The notes beneath the pieces were generated by a model. The model ran no database searches. It saw only the letters and a program-made list of their open reading frames with translations, and was not told the DNA's origin. A stretch of 54,528 bases of DNA, taken from assembly GCA_018269075.1 (NCBI GenBank), contig JAFDVJ010000005.1, positions 166,490 through 221,017 on the forward strand, read 5' to 3'. Both the position numbers and the translations under genes were made by a program. Below are positions 34,069 to 42,943 of the stretch, one piece after another. Every line of letters begins with the position of its first letter. Within the stretch, counting starts at the first letter, position 1. Origin of the DNA: Acidobacteriota bacterium. GTDB lineage: Bacteria; Acidobacteriota; Blastocatellia; Pyrinomonadales; Pyrinomonadaceae.

Positions 34069-36318
34069 ATGAGTTGGGATAAAATCTCCAAAATTTATAG
34101 ATTGGCAATTGCGATATTGGGAGCAATTTGTCTTATATTTGCTTTATTTTCCTTAAATCAAAATATTTTCTCATGGAATTTTGACCTTTTGTTTTTCTTC
34201 ACAATATTGATTGCCCCAAGGATGACGATTATTTTCCCTAGATCAAAATTTATCTTGAGTTTTTCTGATTCAATGATTTTCCTGGCTTTTTTGTTGTTTG
34301 GTGGTGAAGCAGCAATAATTATTGGCGCAGTTGAGGCCTACACAAGTTGCCTTTATATGCAATTTAAGGGGGTTAAATTTAGTCAATTTGCTATACCTTT
34401 TAATATTGGACAAACCTCCATTTCAACTACAATTACCTTTATCATAGGATATAAATTAACTCACATTTTAGATTTCACTGTTCTTGAATTAAACACTGCC
34501 AACCTTATTACTGGTTTAGGTATTTTAGCCTTTACTCAATTTATTTCAGTATCAACATTCGCTTCCATTTTTTATGCATTCAAAACTAACTCAAATCCTT
34601 TGAAAGTATGGAAGAAAGAATGCTTTCCAAGTTCAATTACTCATTTTGCCGGAGCGGGTCTGGCGGGAATTGTATTTAAGCTGTTGAATTTTGCGGATAC
34701 TTTTTCGATATTGATTTCTCTGGTAATTTTTGCCGTCGTTTATTACACTTACCGGCAAATCATTGCCGAGATGACGAGTTCCATCGAACAGGCGGAACAG
34801 GCGGAGCGGGCGAAGGCGGAGGCGGAGCGGGAAAAGCGGATGGAGATCGAGAAATATGCCGAAGAGCTCGCCCTGTCACTGAGAAAAGAAGAAGACACCA
34901 GCAAGGCCTTGAGAAAAAGCCGGAAGGCTTTTCAGCATCAGGCACTTCACGATTCGCTGACCAATCTTCCGAATCGCGCGTATTTCGGCGAAATACTGAA
35001 GGAACTGATCGACAACAGCAAAAAGAAAAAGGATGCCGGACAATCGTTTGTGCTGTTTCTGGACATTGCGCGGTTTAAGACCATCAACGACAGCCTCGGC
35101 CACACGGTCGGCGACAAGGTCCTGATGATCGTCGCCAAGAGGTTTCTGCGAATGCTGCGCAGCCACGATGCCGTCGCGCGGATCGGCGGAGACGAATTCG
35201 CCATCGTTTTAAGAGACCTTCCGAATCTCGAAAAAGCCGAAAAAATCGCCTGGAAAGTCCACCAGAAAATCGCCCAGCCGTTTTCGCTGAGCAAATCGAA
35301 AATTTATACGAGCGTCAATATCGGCGTCGCGCCGGTCGAGGCCGAATACGACACGGCGGAAGAAATTCTCCGCGACGCCGACATCGCGATGCATTTCGCT
35401 AAGGTCCAGGATTGCGGCGTGGCCTGTTTTACGCGGGAGCTGCGCGAGCGGTTCGTCGAAAAAGCGGTGATCGAGGCCGAGCTGCGGTTCGCGATCGAGC
35501 GCAACGAGCTCTCGATGCACTACCAGCCGATCATCTCCCTGAAAGACGGAACGCTGATCGGTTTCGAGGCGCTGCTGCGCTGGAATCATACCGAAAAGGG
35601 ATTTATCTCGCCGGCCCGTTTCATCCCGATCGCCGAAAGCTCCGGCGTGATCGTGCCGATCACCACCTGGATCTTGAAGGAAACCTGCGCGCAGCTCGCC
35701 CGATGGCAGAAAATCTCGCCGGCCTACCGGGAGCTCATCGTCAGCGTCAATATTTCGGGCAAGCATCTCAGCTTCCAGAGTCTGCTCGTCGACGTCGAGG
35801 ACGCGCTCGAACGCGCCCGGCTTTCGCCGTCGTTCCTGAAACTGGAGATCACCGAGAGCGCGGCGATGGAAGACGCCGAACAAACGATCCGGATGCTGGG
35901 ACATTTGAAAACGCTCGGCGTCCAGCTCTCGATCGACGATTTCGGGACCGGCTACTCCTCGCTTTCGTATCTCCACCGGCTGCCGTTCGACACCTTGAAG
36001 ATCGACCGCTCGTTCGTCAATTCGGTCGGCGAAGACGGCGAGGACTCCGAGATTCTGCAGACGATCATCTCGCTCGCCAAAAACCTCCGGATGCGCGTCA
36101 TCGCCGAGGGCATCGAGACCGAAAGCCAGCTCAACATTCTGAAAAATCTCGGCTGCGAATACGGTCAGGGCTATCTGATGTCGCGCCCCCTCGCGAGCGA
36201 CGTGATGGAGGAAATGCTCCATACGAAAAAGTATTGGCTGCCGCGGGAGATGACCGAAGAAACGCGATTCGCGCCGACGAACGGATTAAAGGACAACAAC
36301 AATTTACCGGTGTTTTAA
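34069..36318 (+). CDS. Membrane GGDEF-EAL protein (cyclic di-GMP turnover)
   Basis: A 749-residue protein with an N-terminal integral-membrane sensor of about seven helices (residues 10-230, MASE-like layout), a charged coiled linker (about 235-285), a GGDEF domain with an intact GGDEF at 373-377 (RIGGDEFAIVL), and an EAL domain with intact EAL at 500-502 (FEALLRWNH) plus SIDDFGTGYSSLSYL and EGIE motifs expected of an active phosphodiesterase. In the diguanylate cyclase half, the usual inhibitory RxxD is not obvious. The membrane part is AT-rich and the catalytic part GC-rich; the switch is near codons 195-230, so the sensor looks exchanged relative to the output. It ends 4 bp from the convergent PilM-like gene. 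c-di-GMP commonly controls pili, which fits the neighbouring secretion/pilus operon. Confidence 0.92.
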   Translation: MSWDKISKIYRLAIAILGAICLIFALFSLNQNIFSWNFDLLFFFTILIAPRMTIIFPRSKFILSFSDSMIFLAFLLFGGEAAIIIGAVEAYTSCLYMQFKGVKFSQFAIPFNIGQTSISTTITFIIGYKLTHILDFTVLELNTANLITGLGILAFTQFISVSTFASIFYAFKTNSNPLKVWKKECFPSSITHFAGAGLAGIVFKLLNFADTFSILISLVIFAVVYYTYRQIIAEMTSSIEQAEQAERAKAEAEREKRMEIEKYAEELALSLRKEEDTSKALRKSRKAFQHQALHDSLTNLPNRAYFGEILKELIDNSKKKKDAGQSFVLFLDIARFKTINDSLGHTVGDKVLMIVAKRFLRMLRSHDAVARIGGDEFAIVLRDLPNLEKAEKIAWKVHQKIAQPFSLSKSKIYTSVNIGVAPVEAEYDTAEEILRDADIAMHFAKVQDCGVACFTRELRERFVEKAVIEAELRFAIERNELSMHYQPIISLKDGTLIGFEALLRWNHTEKGFISPARFIPIAESSGVIVPITTWILKETCAQLARWQKISPAYRELIVSVNISGKHLSFQSLLVDVEDALERARLSPSFLKLEITESAAMEDAEQTIRMLGHLKTLGVQLSIDDFGTGYSSLSYLHRLPFDTLKIDRSFVNSVGEDGEDSEILQTIISLAKNLRMRVIAEGIETESQLNILKNLGCEYGQGYLMSRPLASDVMEEMLHTKKYWLPREMTEETRFAPTNGLKDNNNLPVF

Positions 36319-36322
36319 GGGA

Positions 36323-37240
36323 TCAAAAGCCGTAGACGGCGATCCCGGCCGGCGCGGCGAGCTCGTCGAAGTTAAGCTGACCGACGGGAATGTTCAACCC
36401 GACGTCTTCCGGACGCAGCACGATCAGCTCCTGGCCGAGCGCCTCGTTCGAGATTTCCCTGATCCGCGCCGGCCGGATATTTTTTCCGACCAGCAGAATT
36501 TTCTCCAGATAGCTCCCTTCGGCCGACGCCAGGCGGTCGTTGTAGAACATCAGCAGCCGATAAATCTCGTCGTCGGTTTCCTCGGGAGTGCAGGTCACCG
36601 TCCGGACGACGACCGGTTCGTCGCGGCGCATCAGGAGCGCGGTAAAACCGTCGCTCTGCGAGCTGATCAGCAGCGAGTCGGTCTGCGCGTTTCTATCGAT
36701 CAGCCAGTTGGCCTCGCTCAGCGCGCGCGGCAGGATCAGGCCCGCCTGCCAGCCGAAGGTTTCGAACAGCGATTCGTATTCGTCGATCACCGACAGCTTG
36801 ACGGCGGTCGCGAAATAACGCGTCTTGCCTTCCCGGTCGGGCGAGATCTTGTTGAGCGACAGCCGCAGTTCGGCGGCCGGCGCGCCGAAACCGTTTTCGG
36901 CCTTCCAATCGAGGATCTCGTCGAGCTCGGTCTTCGAAACCGGTTCGGCGTCGAGCGTCAAGATCGCCGTCCGGGCCGTATTTCCGGGCAGGCAGACCGA
37001 CCAGCGCTTCTGTTTCTGAAGACCGGCCCGGACGCAGACGTCTTCGAGCATCGCGAGCATTTCCTGCGGGTTCGCGATATTTTTTTCGGTGAAGCTGGGG
37101 TTGAGCAGATGGACGGGCATCCCGACGGTCGCCGCCTGTTTGAGGCCGTACCGGCCGCGGCCCTCCTTTTGCAGGGCGAGGGCGGTAATAAACTCTTTTT
37201 CGAGGCCGAGTGCGGCTTTCGGATAATTCGGTTGAAACAT
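36323..37240 (-). CDS. PilM-like type IV pilus / type II secretion inner-membrane platform protein
   Basis: A 305-residue protein with the actin-like layout of PilM/GspL cytoplasmic domains: it opens AALGLEKEFITALALQ (where a phosphate-binding loop would be), has ILDWKAENGF like the family helix, RALSEANWLI, and ends FDELAAPAGIAVYGF, which resembles the PilM C-terminal AAP.G.A motif. No membrane helix. It is the last gene of the minus-strand operon F > E > secretin > two pseudopilins > this gene. The usual next genes (PilN, PilO) are absent; the operon ends 4 bp before a convergent unrelated gene, so the locus may be split, truncated or naturally reduced. No good start signal beyond the ATG is seen. 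Confidence 0.75.
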   Translation of the reverse strand: MFQPNYPKAALGLEKEFITALALQKEGRGRYGLKQAATVGMPVHLLNPSFTEKNIANPQEMLAMLEDVCVRAGLQKQKRWSVCLPGNTARTAILTLDAEPVSKTELDEILDWKAENGFGAPAAELRLSLNKISPDREGKTRYFATAVKLSVIDEYESLFETFGWQAGLILPRALSEANWLIDRNAQTDSLLISSQSDGFTALLMRRDEPVVVRTVTCTPEETDDEIYRLLMFYNDRLASAEGSYLEKILLVGKNIRPARIREISNEALGQELIVLRPEDVGLNIPVGQLNFDELAAPAGIAVYGF

Positions 37241-37246
37241 CTATTT

Positions 37247-37327
37247 TAGTGGAGAGTGGGGAGTGGAGAGTGGAGAGTTAAAAGAATTCACCGAACTCTC
37301 CACTCTCCGCTCTCCACTCTCCACTCG
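37247..37327. repeat. Inverted repeat of heptamer arrays (GAGAGTG)
   Basis: The left arm, 37247-37278, and the right arm, 37295-37327, are runs of the heptamer GAGAGTG/CACTCTC that are complementary over about 31 bp with three mismatches. They fill the gap between the second pseudopilin gene and the PilM-like gene and would form a strong hairpin in the operon transcript. Confidence 0.88.
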
Positions 37328-37328
37328 T

Positions 37329-37784
37329 TCAATATTCCGTGTATTGTTTATTTTCGCTGTCGGTGCCCTCGGCGAGACTTTTGACGTCCTTGAGCCCCTG
37401 CGCGTTTTCGCCGGAGAGCGTGTCCTCGCCCATCACCTCGTTCCATTCGGTTTTTTCGGTGATCGGGTCGACGGGTTTTTCCTGCAGATATTTGTCGGTG
37501 ACCAGATCGTCGAGCGACTGCGGCAGCTTGCCCTTGTCGGAAGCGTACTGGTCAATCGCGCGGCGCATCTGCCAGAGATTTTCCTTCAAAACCGTCTCGC
37601 GCGCGTGCTGCATCGTCCGCTGGTAGGCCGGCAGGGCGATCGAGAGCAGGATGATCATAATGAACATCGCGATCATCAGTTCGAGCAGCGAAAAGCCGGC
37701 TTCGAGCTTCGACCGCGGCCCGGACGGGCGGCGCTTCCCTGTTTTTTCGGCGGCGGTTTTACCAATCACTGTATTTGTCTCCAT
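37329..37784 (-). CDS. Type II secretion pseudopilin, GspG-like (second)
   Basis: A 151-residue prepilin-like protein. After a long basic leader of about 33 residues comes the processing site G|FSLLELMIAMFIMIILLSIA, with Phe after Gly and Glu five residues into the helix as prepilin peptidase requires. The C-terminal part has the GspG pattern LKENLWQMRRAIDQYASDKG and PQSLDDLVTDKYLQEKPVDP. The start overlaps the preceding pseudopilin gene by 26 bp, and GAGG lies 6 bases before the ATG, so translation is coupled. Expected to be a pseudopilus subunit in the inner membrane/periplasm. The predicted calcium-site region after the DP motif is short. Confidence 0.88.
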   Translation of the reverse strand: METNTVIGKTAAEKTGKRRPSGPRSKLEAGFSLLELMIAMFIMIILLSIALPAYQRTMQHARETVLKENLWQMRRAIDQYASDKGKLPQSLDDLVTDKYLQEKPVDPITEKTEWNEVMGEDTLSGENAQGLKDVKSLAEGTDSENKQYTEY

Positions 37785-38403
37785 TGAGGGCCTCGTCCTC
37801 CGATTTCGAGCGCACGTCGAAGACGTTTATCTCGTCCCAGCTGCCGGCGTCCTTCGCCTGGAAGGACGAGCGCAGATCCCATTCATTTTTGCCCGTCATC
37901 GGATCGACCGGGATTTCGCGCAGATAGATTTTCGTGATCTCCTTCTGCTGATTGATCTCGGTCGCGTTCTTCTCGTCGAAAACGCCCCGCTGCTGGACGT
38001 TCAGCCCGCGCGGCTTGACCTTGACGCCCTTGACGAGAGATTCGAGATCGGGCGGATAGCGGTCGATGTTTTCGGTGTCAAAGATCTTGCAGTCGTCGAT
38101 CACCACGCGGCTCCGCGGGTCGGCCGGGATATTGGTGGCGCCGCCCTGCCCGGCGGTCTGGTTGGAGATCGCGCCCAGCGGGCAGGCTCCGACCGTGTCG
38201 CGGTGAAACTCGTCGATCGCGTTGCGCATCAGCCGGAGGCTTTCCCGCAGACGCAGCTCCTTCTGACGCTTGGCCGCGTTCTGCGCGAGCGGGATCGTGC
38301 CCATCACGAGAATCGCCAGCACGCCGAGCGTGACGATCAGTTCGAACAAAGTAAAGCCGTTTTGCCCGGTTCGTTTTTCGACCGGCATTTTCATCGACAG
38401 CAT
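37759..38403 (-). CDS. Type II secretion pseudopilin, GspG-like (first)
   Basis: A 214-residue prepilin-like protein with processing site NG|FTLFELIVTLGVLAILVMG (Glu at +5) and the GspG-like helix RLRESLRLMRNAIDEFHRD. It is longer than usual: an insert of about 60 residues (ACPLGAISN to KIFDTENIDR) sits between the helix and the PPDLESLVKGVKV block. It ends like GspG with LREIPVDPMTGKNEWDLRS. Three candidate ATGs (MLSMKM) lie close together with no clear ribosome site. It overlaps the next pseudopilin and follows the secretin by 15 bp, so it is in the same operon. Confidence 0.88.
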   Translation of the reverse strand: MLSMKMPVEKRTGQNGFTLFELIVTLGVLAILVMGTIPLAQNAAKRQKELRLRESLRLMRNAIDEFHRDTVGACPLGAISNQTAGQGGATNIPADPRSRVVIDDCKIFDTENIDRYPPDLESLVKGVKVKPRGLNVQQRGVFDEKNATEINQQKEITKIYLREIPVDPMTGKNEWDLRSSFQAKDAGSWDEINVFDVRSKSEDEALNGDKYSDW

Positions 38404-38418
38404 AAAATCAACTGTGCG

Positions 38419-40938
38419 TTAATACTTGACCGTAAAACTCTTGCCGGCGGCCGTCATAATGTTCATCGAATCGGCGTCGAAAGAGATCTCCTGTTTTCCG
38501 TCCGTCAGGGCCTCGACCTCGATGTAGGCCATCACGCCCGACACGCTGTCCGCCGTATCTTTCGGCGAGGCGAGCGTCACGTACATCTTGCCGTTCTGGT
38601 TAAGGAACGGCGTTTTGGTCTGGCCGGCCAGCGCGTCGCCGAAGGCCTCGCCGTAGCTGACCGAAAGGACGGCGAGCTTCTGCGGGTCGAACTTCACGCC
38701 GAGCGTCGCCGAACGGAAGCTCGCGGCGCTCTGAATCAAAACGGCGAGCTTGATCTTTTCGCCCTTCTTCATTTCCGGCAGGCCCGGCAAAAACCGCAGT
38801 TCGGCCTGCGGCGCGTTGGTCTTCGTCTCGACGGCCTCGACCAGCGGCAGCGTCATCGGCTTCGGCACGATGCTCTGCATCGAGGTGTCCGAGGTCTGCG
38901 TGAGCGGCAGGGTCTTGACGTTCGCGGCGTCGATCGGGCGGATGTTCGCATCGTTCGTCGGCAGCGCCGCTTCCGTGTTTTCAGCCTTCGGCGTCACGGT
39001 ATTCGGAATTTCGGCGTTCGCACTCGACTGCGCGTCCGGCGATTTAACGTAGGTCGGCGCGTTCTCGACCGGACGGTCGGGCAGTTGAACGGCCGTGTTG
39101 TTGCCGAGCCGGCGGGCGGCCGCCAGCTGCTCTTCGATTTCTTCCTGAATGACCATCGCTTCGAGCGAGCCGCTCGTCGGGACGGCCAGCGAGCCGGTCG
39201 GCCGTTCGATCTCGTCGTCGGGCAGGATCGACGGCGCGCGGATCACGCGCGGCGTGACGGCGATGATGATGTCGACCTGCCGGTTGTCCTTGGTCGGCGC
39301 CGCGAAGAGCCGGCCGAGCACCGGAATCAGACCGAGCAGCGGCAGGCCCTGCCGGCCGTCGCTCTGCGTGTCCTGCGCGACGCTCGCGAGCATCAGCGTC
39401 TTATTGTTCTGAACCCGGGCCGTGCCCTTGATCGTCCGTTCCGAAAAACACGGGTTGTTGGTGCTCGTCGAACAGGCGGCGACGTCCTTGGACTCGATCG
39501 ACATCGCGACCTGCACGTCCTGGTTCGGAAAGACGATCGGCTTGAACTTCAGCGTCAGACCGACCTGCTCGTAATTGATGACGTCGCTCAGGAAACCGTT
39601 GTTGTTGGGATTGCTCGTCCCGTTGTTGAAGCCGTTCGAGATCGTCGCCGTTCTGACGGGGACGCGCTGGCCGATGCGGGCTTCCGAATCCTCGTTGTTG
39701 AAGGCGTGAATCTGCGTCGAGGCGAGCAGTTTCGTGTTCTGCTTGTTCTGAAACGCGTTCAGAGTCGCCGACGGGATGGCGATCGCCGCGCTGAAGGCGC
39801 TCGGCAGACCGGTTCCGCTGAGCGTCCGGAAGATGTCGTTGCCGCCGAGACCGACCAGCCCGCGCGTCGTGCCGCCGAGATTAGTCAGCTGCGTGTCGCT
39901 GCCGATCTGGTTGCCGAGCTTGAGCAGGTCGGATTTCGAAACTTCATAGATCGCGACGTCCATCACGACCTCGGCGCGGTCCTTGTCGAGCGATTTGATG
40001 AGCTGGCCCATCAGCTGGATGTTTTCGGCCGTGTCGCGGATCGTCAGGCTGTTCGTCGCGTCGTCGGTCAAAACGATCGTCGGCGTGCGGCCCGGCTGCG
40101 CCGGAATCGCGGTCTGAACGACCTTGGCGACGTCCTTCGGGTTGGCGTTCGCGAGATAGTAGGTCCGCAGGACGAGCTGCTGGAACTTCTGACGCTGGTT
40201 GGCGTTGGCGACCAGGATCGTCCGCGGGCCGACCTTCTGGAAAAACAGGTTCTGCTGTAAAAAGATATAGTCGAGCGCCTTCGCGGCCGTCACGTTTTTG
40301 AGCTCGATATAGGTTTTCAACGGCGAACGAAAGCTTTCGGCGTCGAAAATCACGTTCAGGTCGAGGCTCCGGGCGAGATCCTTGATCAGGGTCTGAACGT
40401 CCATCCCGTTCGGAAACGGGCCGACGTCGCCGAGCTCTTCGAGTTTTTGCGGCATCACGACGTTGGTCGGGATCTTCTGACCTTTATAGCTCGTCTGGAC
40501 GAGCTTGAGACTGTCGGCGGCTTCCTTTTTATCCGGATTTTCGCCGTCCATCTGCTCTTTGTAAAGACGCGCCATCCGCTCCATCTCGGATTTGGCGAGC
40601 TCGTTCGTCGGGTCGTAGGCGTAGGCCTTGCGGAACGCGTCGTAGCCGCCCTTGTAATCTTTTTCGTTGGCGAGCGCCGTGCCCTTGCGGATGTAGAGCT
40701 GCGAGGCGTTGAACAGGGCCCGCGTGTAATGCAGCCGATATTCCGGATTCTTCGGGTTATCGGTGATCGCCATCGCAAACTGCTCGACCGCCCGGTCCCA
40801 GTCCTCGGAGACTTCGGCCTTGATCCCTTCACGGAAATATTTTTTACCGTCGCCGCCGGCCAGAACCGTGACCGGCGAAAGCAGCGATAACAAAAGCAGC
40901 GAGCTCAGCGCAAAACGAATGTAAGCAGAATTTTTCAT
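38419..40938 (-). CDS. Secretin (GspD/PilQ-type) with N-terminal TPR and C-terminal cohesin-like domain
   Basis: An 839-residue outer-membrane secretin. Residues 1-28 are a signal peptide (YIRFALSSLLLLSLLS). TPR-like helices follow (about 30-140), then an N0/STN-type domain (DVQTLIKDLARSLDLNVIFD, near 185), an N1 domain, and the secretin barrel domain (about 325-560: LDKDRAEVVMDVAIYEVSKS, VPVRTATIS, the closing GLPLLGLIPVLGRLF). After a Pro/Asn/Glu-rich linker, the last 120 residues look like a cohesin-type beta domain (FLPGLPEMKKGEKIKLAVLI, LGVKFDPQKLAVLSV). A secretin fused to a cohesin domain is seen in acidobacteria; the tail may bind a partner. I chose the ATG at 40938, which begins the signal peptide; a frame to 40995 adds 19 residues. 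Confidence 0.9.
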   Translation of the reverse strand: MKNSAYIRFALSSLLLLSLLSPVTVLAGGDGKKYFREGIKAEVSEDWDRAVEQFAMAITDNPKNPEYRLHYTRALFNASQLYIRKGTALANEKDYKGGYDAFRKAYAYDPTNELAKSEMERMARLYKEQMDGENPDKKEAADSLKLVQTSYKGQKIPTNVVMPQKLEELGDVGPFPNGMDVQTLIKDLARSLDLNVIFDAESFRSPLKTYIELKNVTAAKALDYIFLQQNLFFQKVGPRTILVANANQRQKFQQLVLRTYYLANANPKDVAKVVQTAIPAQPGRTPTIVLTDDATNSLTIRDTAENIQLMGQLIKSLDKDRAEVVMDVAIYEVSKSDLLKLGNQIGSDTQLTNLGGTTRGLVGLGGNDIFRTLSGTGLPSAFSAAIAIPSATLNAFQNKQNTKLLASTQIHAFNNEDSEARIGQRVPVRTATISNGFNNGTSNPNNNGFLSDVINYEQVGLTLKFKPIVFPNQDVQVAMSIESKDVAACSTSTNNPCFSERTIKGTARVQNNKTLMLASVAQDTQSDGRQGLPLLGLIPVLGRLFAAPTKDNRQVDIIIAVTPRVIRAPSILPDDEIERPTGSLAVPTSGSLEAMVIQEEIEEQLAAARRLGNNTAVQLPDRPVENAPTYVKSPDAQSSANAEIPNTVTPKAENTEAALPTNDANIRPIDAANVKTLPLTQTSDTSMQSIVPKPMTLPLVEAVETKTNAPQAELRFLPGLPEMKKGEKIKLAVLIQSAASFRSATLGVKFDPQKLAVLSVSYGEAFGDALAGQTKTPFLNQNGKMYVTLASPKDTADSVSGVMAYIEVEALTDGKQEISFDADSMNIMTAAGKSFTVKY

Positions 40939-41174
40939 AGTTTTCGATAAAGATAAAGGACCTGTCGCATTCGACGAATTGCTTTTCCGAAACAACTACA
41001 CGCCCCGCTTCGGACAAAGTTTCAAAAGTTTCTTCGGACTACCGGGCCGGGCGCGACAAACGAATCATATAATTTTCAACCGAATGACGAAAAAATGCAA
41101 GGAATTCCTCGATTTAACCCGTTTTCGCGGCACCGGGCGGCGACCCGGCCGGACCGCCGCCCGGCGGACGCCGT

Positions 41175-42860
41175 TTATTTGATCTCCTCGACGAACGTCA
41201 CGCGGTTGATCTCGTGCAGCGTCGTCTGCCCGGAATAGACCTTTTTGAGCGCCGAAACGCGCAGGCTCGACAATCCATCCTTTTCCGCCTCGCGGCGGAT
41301 TTCCGAGCCCGGCCGCCGCTCGACGATCATCTCGCGGATCCTGTCCGACATATCGAGCAGCTCGTGAATCGCCGTCCGGCCGCGGTAGCCCGTGTGATTG
41401 CAGGCGTCGCAGCCGACGCTCATATAGAATTCGTGATTGTCGCGAACGTCCGTCCGGAGCCCCGACACGTGAAGCTCCTCGTCCGACGGCTGATACTTGC
41501 GCTTGCAGACGTTGCAGAGCTTGCGGACGAGCCGCTGCGCGAGCACGCAGTTGAGCGCCGCGACGAAGTTGTAGAGATCGACCTGCATATTCAGAAAACG
41601 GCCGATCACGTCGATCACGTTGTTGGCGTGGACGGTCGTGAAGACGAGGTGGCCGGTGAGCGCCGAGTTGATCGCGATCTGCGCCGTCTCCTCGTCGCGG
41701 ATTTCGCCGACCATCACCTTGTCGGGGTCGTGGCGGAGGATCGAACGGAGGCCGCGCGCGAAGGTCAGGCCTTTTTTCTCGTTGACCGGAATCTGCATAA
41801 TGCCCTGGAGCTGGTATTCGACCGGGTCCTCGATCGTGATGATCTTGTCCTCGACGTTGCGGATCTCGTTCAAAGCGCCGTAGAGCGTCGTCGTCTTGCC
41901 GGAACCGGTCGGCCCGGTGACGAGCACCATCCCGTAGGGCTCCTTGATATAGAGCCGGAACCGCCGCAGGTCTTCCGGATCGAAACCGACGACTTCGAGG
42001 CTCAGGTTCTTGAATTCCTCGGAGATCTGCTCCTTGTCGAGAATACGGATCACGCAGTTCTCGCCGAAGACGGCCGGCAGGATCGAGACGCGGAAATCGA
42101 CCGTCCGGCCCTTGTAGCGGACGCGGAACCGGCCGTCCTGCGGGATCCGGCGCTCGGCGATGTCGAGCTCGCTCATCACCTTGATGCGCGAGATCAGCGT
42201 CTGGTGATAGGCGATGTCGATCGGGTCGACCTTCTGGTAGAGCGCGCCGTCGATCCGGAACTTGACCGAGACGTCGCGGTCGCCGGCCTCGATGTGAATG
42301 TCGGAGGCGCGCGATTCCATCGCGTTGTAGACGATCGTGTCGACGAGCTTGATGATCGGCGACATATCCGAATCCGAGGCGAGCCGGTCGAGGTCGAGCA
42401 CTTCCTCGCCCTGATCCGTTTCCTTGACGAGCGAGATCTTGAAGGTCGAGGCCGCTTCCTGCAGCACGCGCTGCGTCGCGTCGCCTTTTTTGAGGACGAC
42501 GTCGATCGCGCCCTGCGTCGCGACATACGGCACGATCCGGACGTTGAGCGCGTTTTCGAGCTCGTCGAGCTTCTGGAGATTCGTCGGGTCGGCCATCGCC
42601 GCGTGCAGGTTGCGGCCCTCGCGCTTGAGCGGGACGAAATGATTCTTGAGCATCATATCGACCGGAATTTTGGCGAGCTCCTCGTAATCGATCGGCGACT
42701 TCTTGTCGGGCGGCAGCAGATCGATGTACGGCAGCCGGTAGCGCCGCGCGAGCGCCTTCGCCTCGACGACCTCGGGCGGCTCGTTGTCGAGAAACGCCGA
42801 AATCTCGATTTTCGGTGAAGAAACGTTGGTTAGGATCGTGTCCGTTGTCTGATTGTCCAT
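41175..42860 (-). CDS. gspE: Type II secretion / type IV pilus assembly ATPase (GspE/PilB)
   Basis: A 561-residue cytosolic ATPase that powers pseudopilus assembly. Seen: an N-terminal GspE-N (MshEN) domain, Walker A GPTGSGKT at 316-323, the Asp box IITIEDPVEY, Walker B LRHDPDKVMVGEIRDEETAQ, a His box HLVFTTVHANN, and a C-terminal zinc-binding four-Cys motif (CNVCKRK and CDACNHTGYRGR). All catalytic motifs are intact. The ATG at 42860 is chosen since the longer frame to 42938 only translates the heptamer repeats of the leader. No Shine-Dalgarno site precedes it: the inverted heptamer array runs up to 4 bp from the ATG. It follows gspF in the operon, with a 236-bp gap before the secretin gene. 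Confidence 0.94.
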   Translation of the reverse strand: MDNQTTDTILTNVSSPKIEISAFLDNEPPEVVEAKALARRYRLPYIDLLPPDKKSPIDYEELAKIPVDMMLKNHFVPLKREGRNLHAAMADPTNLQKLDELENALNVRIVPYVATQGAIDVVLKKGDATQRVLQEAASTFKISLVKETDQGEEVLDLDRLASDSDMSPIIKLVDTIVYNAMESRASDIHIEAGDRDVSVKFRIDGALYQKVDPIDIAYHQTLISRIKVMSELDIAERRIPQDGRFRVRYKGRTVDFRVSILPAVFGENCVIRILDKEQISEEFKNLSLEVVGFDPEDLRRFRLYIKEPYGMVLVTGPTGSGKTTTLYGALNEIRNVEDKIITIEDPVEYQLQGIMQIPVNEKKGLTFARGLRSILRHDPDKVMVGEIRDEETAQIAINSALTGHLVFTTVHANNVIDVIGRFLNMQVDLYNFVAALNCVLAQRLVRKLCNVCKRKYQPSDEELHVSGLRTDVRDNHEFYMSVGCDACNHTGYRGRTAIHELLDMSDRIREMIVERRPGSEIRREAEKDGLSSLRVSALKKVYSGQTTLHEINRVTFVEEIK

Positions 42861-42863
42861 AAT

Positions 42864-42940
42864 TCGATTTCGGATTTCGGATTGCGGATTTCGGATTTGA
42901 ACAAAATCAATCCGCAATCCGCAATCCGAAATCCGCAATT
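42864..42940. repeat. Inverted repeat of ATTTCGG/ATTGCGG heptamers
   Basis: The left arm 42866-42899 carries GATTTCGGATTTCGGATTGC and the right arm 42908-42939 the complementary AATCCGCAATCCGCAATCC. They occupy almost the whole gap between gspF and gspE and would fold in the transcript, hiding the leader of gspE. Confidence 0.9.
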
Positions 42941-42943
42941 AAT

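Larger units (their letters stand above)
32230..34650. other. AT-rich island with both edges inside coding genes
   Basis: Codon choice and base composition switch from GC-ending to A/T-ending near 32200-32240 in the winged-helix gene and back near 34650-34770 in the GGDEF-EAL gene. Between them lie the 3' part of the first gene, the small secreted-protein gene, gene-free AT-rich DNA (33572-34068) and the membrane part of the GGDEF-EAL gene. Both edge genes remain in frame. The edges are estimated by eye. Confidence 0.7.

Noticed and set aside
37651..40260. Plus-strand frame of 869 codons across the pseudopilin and secretin genes
   Set aside because: Antisense shadow: Arg/Asp/Val-rich composition with no recognisable domains, while the minus strand has clear prepilin and secretin motifs.
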